Positions 1 to 6,648 of a stretch of 8,558 nt of DNA are shown one piece after another (position 1 is the first letter of the stretch; every line of letters begins with the position of its first letter). The notes beneath the pieces were generated by a model. The model ran no database searches, was not told the origin of the DNA, and saw only the letters and a list, made by a program, of their open reading frames with translations. Made by a program: the position numbers and the translations under genes. This DNA comes from Clostridia bacterium (lineage in GTDB: Bacteria; Bacillota; Clostridia; Christensenellales; Borkfalkiaceae), in contig JAIEAS010000316.1 in assembly GCA_029071285.1 (NCBI GenBank), positions 1-8,558 on the forward strand, in the 5' to 3' direction.

Positions 1-1
1 G

Positions 2-283
2 TACGGACACCGCGGTGCAAACCAGCCTGTTAAAAATCTTGAAACGGGGCGTGTTTATATATCAAGCCAAAACCACGGCTATGAAGTAGTTTCGTCAAGC
101 TTGAAATGTGGTAAGTTGTCGTACGTAAATGCAAACGACGGCACTTGCGAAGGTTTTGATTATCCCGAGATGAACGCATTCACGGTACAGTTCCACCCCG
201 AAGCTTGTGGCGGACCGCACGACGCGTCATTCTTGTTCGATAAATTTTTAACAAACGTTAAGGAAGGTAAATACAATGCCTAA
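2..283 (+). CDS. carA: Carbamoyl-phosphate synthase small (glutaminase) subunit, 3' end only
   Basis: Only the last 93 residues are in the window; the start lies upstream. CarA is the class I glutamine amidotransferase subunit that releases ammonia from glutamine and channels it to CarB for carbamoyl phosphate synthesis (pyrimidine and arginine pathways, cytoplasm). The visible part contains the family stretch GHRGANQPV, then SQNHGYEV, then VQFHPEACGGPHD. The His and Glu of FHPEA are the His and Glu of the Cys-His-Glu amidotransferase triad; the nucleophilic Cys would be upstream, out of view. The C-terminal end (FLFDKFLTNV...) is what the family normally shows, so the 3' end appears intact. 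It overlaps the start of carB by 8 bases, which fits co-translation of the two subunits of one enzyme. Identification is secure from motifs and the adjacent carB. Confidence 0.96.
   Translation, partial: YGHRGANQPVKNLETGRVYISSQNHGYEVVSSSLKCGKLSYVNANDGTCEGFDYPEMNAFTVQFHPEACGGPHDASFLFDKFLTNVKEGKYNA
261..267 (+). promoter_or_regulatory. Ribosome binding site of carB
   Basis: AGGAAGG lies inside the carA 3' end, 8 bases before the ATG at 276. It is the best Shine-Dalgarno match in the + strand unit and supports the ATG at 276 as the carB start, although that start lies upstream of the carA stop. Confidence 0.8.
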
Positions 284-3200
284 GAGAGAAGATATTAAAA
301 AAGTACTCGTAATCGGTTCGGGACCTATCGTCATAGGACAAGCGGCTGAATTTGACTACGCCGGTGCGCAGGCGTGCAGAGTGCTTAAAGACGCGGGAAT
401 AAACGTCGTTCTTTGCAACTCTAATCCTGCGACGATAATGACCGACCGCGCGCTTGCGGACGAAATTTATCTTGAACCGCTTACGGTCGATACGTTAAAG
501 CGAATTATTATAAAAGAACGCCCCGACAGCCTTTTGGCGTCCTTGGGCGGGCAGACGGGACTTACTTTGGGCTGCCAGCTTGCAAAATCTGGTTTTTTGG
601 ATGAGTACGGCGTTAAGCTTATCGGTGTAAAGCTCGATTCAATTGACAGAGCGGAGGACAGAGAGCTTTTCAAGGAAACTATGCAGAAAATCAATCAGCC
701 CATAGTTCCTTCGGATATTGCTTATACGGTTGAAGAATGTATTGCTGTTGCCGAAAAAATCGGCGGATATCCCGTAATCGTGCGCCCTGCGTACACACTC
801 GGCGGTGCTGGCGGCGGAGTTGCGTATAACGAAGAAGAGTTAAGACTTATATCGCACAACGGTCTTATGCTTTCGCCGATCACGCAGGTTTTAATTGAAA
901 AATATATCGGCGGCTGGAAAGAAATTGAGTTTGAAGTTTTGCGCGACAGCGCGGGCAACGTTCTGACGGTTTGCTCTATGGAAAACTTTGACCCTGTGGG
1001 TATTCATACGGGCGACTCGATTGTAATTGCACCTGCGGTAACTTTATCTGACAAAGAATATCAGATGCTCAGAACCGCATCGCTTGATATTATTTCAGAA
1101 CTCGGAATAGAGGGCGGCTGTAACTGCCAATTTGCATTAAATCCCGATTCGTTTGAGTATTCGGTCATAGAGGTAAACCCCAGAGTTTCCCGCTCGTCGG
1201 CGCTCGCATCAAAAGCAACGGGCTATCCGATTGCAAAAGTTACAACCCAGATTGCACTCGGCTATACGCTTGACGAAATTAAAAATGACGTAACAGGCAA
1301 AACTTTTGCTTGTTTCGAACCAACTTTGGATTACGTCGTTGTTAAGCTTCCCAAGTGGCCTTTTGATAAATTTCTTTACGCAAAACGCAGTTTGGGTACG
1401 AGAATGAAGGCTACGGGCGAAGTTATGGCTATCGGCACCAACTTTGAAACAGCTATTATGAAAGCCGTCCGCGGTGCGGAAATTTCGGTGTCGTCTTTGA
1501 ATTTGCCTAAAATGGCGCAGTTCTCAGACGAAGAAATAAGAGCAAAGCTTTCGGAACTTACTGACGAAAGGCTGTTTGTTGTGTATGAAGCTATAAAACG
1601 CGGAATTTCTATTGACGATATTTATTCAATAACAAAAATAGACGAATGGTTTTTGTCTAAGCTGAAAAATCTTGCCGATTTCGAAAAGGAAATTGCGGGC
1701 AAGGCAATCGATAAACAGCAATATCTGCGCGGCAAACAGCTCGGTTATCCCGATAAAGAACTTGAAAAAATTTCGGGTAATGCGCTGCCGATGCACAGAA
1801 ATTCGGTTTTCAAAATGGTTGATACCTGCGGTGCGGAATTTTCTGCTCAGACGCCGTATTTTTATTCGACCTTTGACGATAAAGAAAACGACGAGGCAAA
1901 GCCGTTCGTTAAAAACAGCACTAAAAAGAGAATAATAGTTATAGGCTCGGGTCCGATAAGAATAGGACAGGGTATTGAGTTTGACTATTCCTCCGTTCAT
2001 TGCGTCTGGGCGCTGAAAAGGCTGGGGTATGAAGTAATTATTATCAATAACAACCCCGAAACGGTTTCAACAGACTTCGATACTGCGGACAGACTTTATT
2101 TTGAGTCGCTCACTTCGGAAGACGTGCAGAATGTAATTGATATAGAAAAACCTTACGGCGTAGTTATAACGTTCGGCGGTCAGACAGCGATAAAGCTTTG
2201 CAGCTACCTTGAAAAACGCGGCGTTCGCATTTTAGGTACACCTGCGGACAGCGTTGACCTTGCCGAGGACAGGGAGCGGTTTGACGCGCTTTTAGAGCGT
2301 TTCGGAATAGCCCGTCCCAAGGGATTGACCGTAATGACGGCAGAAGAAGCGGTTGCCGCAGCCGAAAAACTCGGATATCCCGTGCTTCTGCGTCCTTCGT
2401 ACGTAATCGGCGGACAGAATATGACTATTGCCTTTACTCAGAACGATATTGAAAGGTATATGGACGTAATTCTCGCGCAGAAGATTGAAAATCCCGTGCT
2501 TTGCGACAAATATTTAATGGGTACTGAGCTTGAAGTTGACGCGATCTCCGATGGGGTTGACGTTCTCATACCCGGGATTATGCAGCACATAGAGAGGGCA
2601 GGCGTTCACAGCGGTGACTCGATTGCGGTTTATCCGCCCTACAATTTAAGCGACGTTATGCTTAAAAAGGTTGTAGACGTTTCTACAAAGCTTGCAATTT
2701 CGTTAAAAACCAAGGGACTTATAAATATTCAGTACCTTATTTACCATAACGAGCTGTACGTGATAGAGGTAAATCCCCGTGCGTCGCGTACCATTCCGTA
2801 CATATCCAAAGTTACCGGCGTTCCTATGGTTGACCTTGCAACCCGAATTCTCGTGGGTGCAAAACTCAAAAATCTGGGCTTCGGAACAGGGCTTTATCCC
2901 AATTCGCCTTATGTCGCGGTCAAGGTTCCCGTGTTCTCGTTTGAAAAACTGAACGACGTAAACTCGCAACTCGGACCCGAAATGAAATCTACAGGCGAAG
3001 TTCTCGGAATTGGCAAGACGATAGAAGAGGCGTTGTTTAAGGGGCTGGTTTCCGCCGGATTCAATATGAAACACCCGACCAAAAGCAATCCTTCGGGCAT
3101 TTACTTCACCATTAACGACCAGGATAAACCCGAAATTATAAATATCGTTAAAAAGTTTGCCGATTTGGGACTTACTTTGTATGCAACCAAAGGTACAGCT

Positions 3201-4328
3201 GACGTTATAAGAAGTCTCGGGCTTGAATGTACCGATGTTGCAAGGCTTTCTTCAAACGAAGAAATTTTCAAGCTTATGGACGAAGGAAAAGTGGATTACG
3301 TCGTGTACACAGGCAAGACCGACGTGGAATCGATTTCAAACTATATCAGTTTGCACCATCACGCAATTCTTCTCGGCATTACCGTGCTTACGTCGCTTGA
3401 TACGGCTAACGCGCTGGCTGACGTAATTGCAGGCAGGTATAACCAGTTTAATACCGAACTCGTTGATATTAACAATTTGAGAAAAGAAAAGCTGAAGCTT
3501 GATTTCTGCAAAATGCAGAGCTGCGGTAACGATTATATCTTATTTAACAATATGGACGACAGGATTACCTGCCCCGAGTCACTCGCCATAAACTTTTCCG
3601 ACAGGCATTATGCAATCGGCGCGGACGGCGTTGTTATGGTTGAAAAATCCGACGTTGCGGCTGCAAAAATGCGTGTATTCAACAGCGACGGAAGCGACGG
3701 CGGTATGGCGGCAAATCCGCTCAGATGCGTTGCGAAATATCTGTTTGATAACGGTTTCACTGATGAAACTATGAGTATAGAAACTATCAGCGGAGTTAAA
3801 AATCTTCGCGTTAACAGCTTTAACGGAAAAGCAAGTTCTGTAACTGTAAATCTCGGCAAACCTGCTTTTGAAGCCGGGTTATTGCCCTCGAATTTAAGCG
3901 GCAGATTTATTGAAAAGCAATTAAAATTCGGTGAGAAAATCTATCCTGTAACTCTAGTAAACGTCGGAAATCCGCACTGCGTGATTTTCTGTGATAAAGT
4001 TGAAGGGGTAGATTTAGAGGCTCTCGGTCAAACCGTAACCGAATCGGGCTATTTTCCTCACGGAATTTTTGTTGAATGCGTGCGCGTGGTAAATAACGTC
4101 ACGGTTAAAATGCGCGTTTGGGAAAAGAGCAACGGGGAAACATTGTCTTGCGGTTCGGCAGCGGTTGCTGTTGCTGTCGCGGCTATTGAAGGCGGACACT
4201 GCAAAAAAGATGAGATTATTACGGTAAAGTTAACCGGCGGCGACCTTTTCGTAAAATACAACGAAAGCGGCGAAGTCGAACTTGACGGAACGGTAAGACA
4301 GTCGTTTGAAGGTATGATTGAAATTTAA
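276..4328 (+). CDS. carB: Carbamoyl-phosphate synthase large subunit fused to a DapF-like domain
   Basis: A 1350-residue protein, against about 1070 for ordinary CarB. Residues 1 to about 1065 form a complete CarB. The first half starts KVLVIGSGPIVIGQAAEFDY and carries the ATP-grasp metal ligands E299 and N301 (VIEVNPRVSRSS), at the same numbers as in E. coli. An oligomerisation region spans about 400-549. The second half starts near K550 (IGSGPIRIGQGIEFDY), with the matching E831/N833 in VIEVNPRASR. A methylglyoxal-synthase-like allosteric domain covers about 940-1050. CarB uses two ATP, bicarbonate and ammonia from CarA to make carbamoyl phosphate. From about 1075 the same frame continues, without a stop, into a complete diaminopimelate epimerase-like domain, described separately. 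The start at 276 has a good ribosome binding site and gives the expected N-terminus. The CarB part looks fully functional; what the C-terminal domain does is unclear. Confidence 0.95.
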   Translation: MPKREDIKKVLVIGSGPIVIGQAAEFDYAGAQACRVLKDAGINVVLCNSNPATIMTDRALADEIYLEPLTVDTLKRIIIKERPDSLLASLGGQTGLTLGCQLAKSGFLDEYGVKLIGVKLDSIDRAEDRELFKETMQKINQPIVPSDIAYTVEECIAVAEKIGGYPVIVRPAYTLGGAGGGVAYNEEELRLISHNGLMLSPITQVLIEKYIGGWKEIEFEVLRDSAGNVLTVCSMENFDPVGIHTGDSIVIAPAVTLSDKEYQMLRTASLDIISELGIEGGCNCQFALNPDSFEYSVIEVNPRVSRSSALASKATGYPIAKVTTQIALGYTLDEIKNDVTGKTFACFEPTLDYVVVKLPKWPFDKFLYAKRSLGTRMKATGEVMAIGTNFETAIMKAVRGAEISVSSLNLPKMAQFSDEEIRAKLSELTDERLFVVYEAIKRGISIDDIYSITKIDEWFLSKLKNLADFEKEIAGKAIDKQQYLRGKQLGYPDKELEKISGNALPMHRNSVFKMVDTCGAEFSAQTPYFYSTFDDKENDEAKPFVKNSTKKRIIVIGSGPIRIGQGIEFDYSSVHCVWALKRLGYEVIIINNNPETVSTDFDTADRLYFESLTSEDVQNVIDIEKPYGVVITFGGQTAIKLCSYLEKRGVRILGTPADSVDLAEDRERFDALLERFGIARPKGLTVMTAEEAVAAAEKLGYPVLLRPSYVIGGQNMTIAFTQNDIERYMDVILAQKIENPVLCDKYLMGTELEVDAISDGVDVLIPGIMQHIERAGVHSGDSIAVYPPYNLSDVMLKKVVDVSTKLAISLKTKGLINIQYLIYHNELYVIEVNPRASRTIPYISKVTGVPMVDLATRILVGAKLKNLGFGTGLYPNSPYVAVKVPVFSFEKLNDVNSQLGPEMKSTGEVLGIGKTIEEALFKGLVSAGFNMKHPTKSNPSGIYFTINDQDKPEIINIVKKFADLGLTLYATKGTADVIRSLGLECTDVARLSSNEEIFKLMDEGKVDYVVYTGKTDVESISNYISLHHHAILLGITVLTSLDTANALADVIAGRYNQFNTELVDINNLRKEKLKLDFCKMQSCGNDYILFNNMDDRITCPESLAINFSDRHYAIGADGVVMVEKSDVAAAKMRVFNSDGSDGGMAANPLRCVAKYLFDNGFTDETMSIETISGVKNLRVNSFNGKASSVTVNLGKPAFEAGLLPSNLSGRFIEKQLKFGEKIYPVTLVNVGNPHCVIFCDKVEGVDLEALGQTVTESGYFPHGIFVECVRVVNNVTVKMRVWEKSNGETLSCGSAAVAVAVAAIEGGHCKKDEIITVKLTGGDLFVKYNESGEVELDGTVRQSFEGMIEI
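3498..4325 (+). other. DapF-like (diaminopimelate epimerase) domain at the C-terminus of CarB, catalytic Cys missing
   Basis: Residues 1075-1350 of the fusion, about 276 residues, the length of a free-standing DapF. DapF interconverts LL- and meso-diaminopimelate for lysine and peptidoglycan using two cysteines. Family landmarks seen in order are KMQSCGNDY (for the usual MHGxGNDF, with Asn N1085 kept), FNSDGSD (N1136 kept), LRCVAKY, VNVGNPHCV, MRVWEKSNGETL and SCGSAA. The motif that normally reads CGNG/CGNA is here A1145-A1146-N-P, so the first catalytic Cys is absent. The second, C1292, is kept, but the usual GSG/GTG after it is GSA. The Asn of the usual N-V/T-E-F motif aligns with F1265, and the Arg of WERG with K1284. 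By known DapF chemistry this should not epimerise DAP. A ligand-sensing or structural role is inference. I see no internal ribosome binding site or start suggesting separate translation. Confidence 0.88.
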
Positions 4329-4330
4329 TG
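4326..4330 (+). other. TAATG stop-start overlap (translational coupling)
   Basis: The TAA of the carB fusion and the ATG of the desulfurase share one A. The only purine-rich candidate Shine-Dalgarno (GAAGGT at 4308-4313) ends 14 bases before the ATG, farther than usual. Translation of the second gene probably depends on ribosomes terminating at the first; this is inference from geometry. Confidence 0.6.
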
Positions 4331-5455
4331 ATTTATCTAGATAATGCGGCAACGACCAAGCCGAACGAGCGGGTTTTAGAGTCTGCTGAAAAATATCTGA
4401 TGCAAGAATTTTATAATCCGTCTGCACTTTACAGGGCGGGTTATAATTTAAACTTGCAGTTAAAAGAGGCGCGGAAAAATATAGTTTCGTGTATAGCTGA
4501 CGAAAACAAGTTTTCCTGTGTGTTCACCTCCGGCGGTACCGAGGCGGATAATCATGCAATACTTTGCGGAGGAAAGCGCGGAAATATCGTTACAACTTCG
4601 GGCGAACATTCTGCAATTTTTGAAGCGGTTAACGAGGCGAAACAGCGCGGAATTGAAGTTCGCTTTGCAAATTTGAATAGTGACGGAAGTGTGGACGTAA
4701 ATCATCTTTTGAGTCTTGTGGATGATAAGACATCGCTTGTTTCCGTAATTCACGTAAATAATGAAACGGGAGCTGTAAACGACGTAGCCGAAATTGCTAA
4801 AAAAGTTAAAACAAAAAATAAGTATACGCTGTTTCATTCCGACGGCGTTCAGGCTTTCGGTAAAATAAATTTTCGCCTGACAAAAGATATTGATTTGTAC
4901 TCGGTAAGCGCGCACAAAATCGGCGGAATAAAAGGAGTCGGCACGTTAATCAAGAGAAAAGATTTGGTTTTAAAACCGTTGATTTTCGGCGGCGGGCAGG
5001 AAGAAAACCTGCGCAGTGGTACGGAAAACGTATTTGGCATAAAGTGTTTTGAATTTGCTGCAAAAGAGAAGTTTAATGATATAAATCAGGCATTTGACCA
5101 TGTTTCAGCGCTAAAAAGGCTATTTTGTTCACTTTTGGATAGTACTATGTTTGACATAATAAGCCTTGAAAGCGCATCACCATATATAATTTCGGTTATA
5201 GCAAAAGGTGTACGCGGTGAAACTATTTTGCACGAAGTTGACGACAAGGGGCTGATAATCGGTACGGGTTCGGCGTGTTCGTCAAACAGCAACAAAAGGT
5301 ATTCGCGGGTGGTTCTTGCCTGCGGCATAAATAAACAGCTTGCCGATGGTATATTAAGAATAAGCTTTTCGACAGATTCAACCGAGCAAGAAGTCCGTGC
5401 CGCGGCTGGAATATTAAACGAAACCGTAGCAAACAGAAGGCGGTTAATGACTTAG
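4328..5455 (+). CDS. nifS: Cysteine desulfurase, NifS/IscS type
   Basis: A 375-residue class V aminotransferase-fold, PLP-dependent enzyme. It removes sulfur from L-cysteine and holds it as a persulfide on its own cysteine for transfer to acceptors. The N-terminus MIYLDNAATTKP is typical. Other visible landmarks are FTSGGTEADN, H94 in SGEHSA (ring-stacking His), HVNNETGA, D172 and Q175 in HSDGVQAFGK, the PLP lysine K197 in SAHKIGG, RSGTEN, and the catalytic C317 in GTGSACSSNS. The SAC(S/T)S loop is the IscS/NifS group rather than the SufS group. It starts at the TAATG overlap with the carB fusion and ends 3 bases before thiI. In Bacillus subtilis a dedicated desulfurase next to thiI (NifZ) feeds ThiI for 4-thiouridine. 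The same job is the best inference here, though supply to Fe-S cluster assembly is possible. No iscU-like scaffold gene is in the window. Confidence 0.93.
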   Translation: MIYLDNAATTKPNERVLESAEKYLMQEFYNPSALYRAGYNLNLQLKEARKNIVSCIADENKFSCVFTSGGTEADNHAILCGGKRGNIVTTSGEHSAIFEAVNEAKQRGIEVRFANLNSDGSVDVNHLLSLVDDKTSLVSVIHVNNETGAVNDVAEIAKKVKTKNKYTLFHSDGVQAFGKINFRLTKDIDLYSVSAHKIGGIKGVGTLIKRKDLVLKPLIFGGGQEENLRSGTENVFGIKCFEFAAKEKFNDINQAFDHVSALKRLFCSLLDSTMFDIISLESASPYIISVIAKGVRGETILHEVDDKGLIIGTGSACSSNSNKRYSRVVLACGINKQLADGILRISFSTDSTEQEVRAAAGILNETVANRRRLMT

Positions 5456-5458
5456 ATT

Positions 5459-6613
5459 ATGGAAAAAGTAATAATAATAAGATACTCCGAATTACATTTA
5501 AAGGGCAAAAACAGAGGCTGGTTTGAGCGCGTTTTTGCCGTTAATATGGAAAAGAGTTTAAAGGGAATACGACACGAAATTCATCGGCATAGCGGTAGGT
5601 ATTTAATTGAAAATTTTTCGGAAAACGATATCGACGTTATTACGGAAAGACTTGGTAAAGTTTTCGGTATTCATTCCTACAGTGTTGCGCTGAAAGTGCG
5701 CGCAGACATGAATGAAATATTTAACGCCGCAAAACAAGTCTGTTCGGCTGAAGGCAGCTTTAAGGTGGATACCCACAGAGCGGATAAAAGCTTCAGCCTT
5801 AATTCCATGCAGGTCAGCGCGGAAATCGGCGGCAGACTTCTGGATAATATTCCGTCAATTAAGGTGGACGTTCATAATCCCGACTTTATAATCAATATCG
5901 ACATACGTGAAAACGGTACCGCTTTGGTCTTTAACGAGTTTTTCAATGGTGCGGGCGGTATGCCCGTCGGAACTTCGGGCAAGGGTATGCTGTTAATTTC
6001 CGGCGGTATTGACAGTCCTGTTGCCGGTCATATGATTGCCAAGCGAGGGATGAAAATCGAATGTATTCATTTCCACAGTTATCCGTATACGAACTTGCAA
6101 GCGCGTGAAAAGGTTATAGAACTTGCAAAACAGCTTTCAACCTATACTTGCGGAACGACTTTGAATATTGTGTCGGTTACAAAAATTCAGGAACAAATTC
6201 ACAGCCTTTGCAACGGTGATTATATGGTAACCCTTTTAAGGCGGTTTATGATGCGTATTGCAGAACGCATTGCCTTGAAGTGCGGTGCGCAATGCTTAAT
6301 CACGGGTGAAAGTTTGGCGCAGGTTGCGAGTCAGACGGTGGAGGGGATGACCTCTTCAAACAACGTCGTTCAAAACCTACCCGTACTAAGACCGCTGTGC
6401 GGTTTTGATAAGGACGAAATAATTGAACGCAGTCGCGCGATAGGTACTTATCAGACTTCAATAGAACCATATGAGGATTGTTGTACGGTATTTCTGCCTA
6501 AGCATCCTGTCACAAGACCTAAGCTTTCGGACGTTATTGCCGAAGAGGCTAAACTTGACGTTGAGGCTTTGGTTGACGAAGCGGTTGCAACCCTTGAAAC
6601 TATCACGTTATAA
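5459..6613 (+). CDS. thiI: tRNA 4-thiouridine synthase ThiI, short form without rhodanese domain
   Basis: 384 residues. ThiI adenylates and thiolates U8 of tRNA; in some bacteria it also takes part in making the thiazole of thiamine. Visible in order: the N-terminal ferredoxin-like segment with RYSELHLKGKNR (residues about 8-19), a THUMP domain (about 60-165) for tRNA binding, and a PP-loop ATP-pyrophosphatase domain (about 175-384) with the nucleotide motif SGGIDS at 181-186. Near the C-terminus YEDCCTVF places two adjacent cysteines (C341, C342) where short ThiI proteins keep their reactive cysteine. The E. coli form is about 100 residues longer because of a C-terminal rhodanese domain; that domain is absent here, as in B. 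subtilis. The ATG at 5459 gives the expected N-terminus but lacks a close Shine-Dalgarno, so coupling to the upstream desulfurase stop 3 bases away is likely. Confidence 0.95.
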   Translation: MEKVIIIRYSELHLKGKNRGWFERVFAVNMEKSLKGIRHEIHRHSGRYLIENFSENDIDVITERLGKVFGIHSYSVALKVRADMNEIFNAAKQVCSAEGSFKVDTHRADKSFSLNSMQVSAEIGGRLLDNIPSIKVDVHNPDFIINIDIRENGTALVFNEFFNGAGGMPVGTSGKGMLLISGGIDSPVAGHMIAKRGMKIECIHFHSYPYTNLQAREKVIELAKQLSTYTCGTTLNIVSVTKIQEQIHSLCNGDYMVTLLRRFMMRIAERIALKCGAQCLITGESLAQVASQTVEGMTSSNNVVQNLPVLRPLCGFDKDEIIERSRAIGTYQTSIEPYEDCCTVFLPKHPVTRPKLSDVIAEEAKLDVEALVDEAVATLETITL

Positions 6614-6620
6614 TAAAATA

Positions 6621-6643
6621 GCGGTGCCAAATTTCGGCACCGC
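6621..6643. terminator. Intrinsic terminator, probably bidirectional
   Basis: A perfect 8-bp stem GCGGTGCC / GGCACCGC with a 7-base loop lies between the convergent thiI stop (6611-6613) and the penicillin-binding protein stop (6649-6651). It is followed by TTTATTTATT on the + strand, and the reverse strand downstream reads TATTTTATTA. T-rich tracts on both sides of a GC-rich hairpin allow termination from either direction. It fills nearly all of the 35-base gap between the two genes. Confidence 0.88.
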
Positions 6644-6648
6644 TTTAT

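Noticed and set aside
1626..2000. Antisense open frame of 124 codons inside carB
   Set aside because: It lies wholly within a conserved CarB region, encodes no recognisable domain and has no ribosome binding site that stands out. It is a by-product of the codon use of the sense gene.
3608..3859. Antisense open frame opposite the DapF-like active-site region
   Set aside because: No recognisable product; the sense strand here keeps clear DapF landmarks.
3498..4328. A separately translated dapF gene inside the carB frame
   Set aside because: No stop separates it from carB, and no start codon with a convincing ribosome binding site lies near the beginning of the domain. The first Met (3513) is inside the conserved KMQ motif.
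4460..4915. Antisense open frame of 151 codons inside the desulfurase gene
   Set aside because: Low-complexity, Cys/Phe/Ile-rich translation opposite a well-conserved enzyme; no family resemblance. Treated as a shadow frame.
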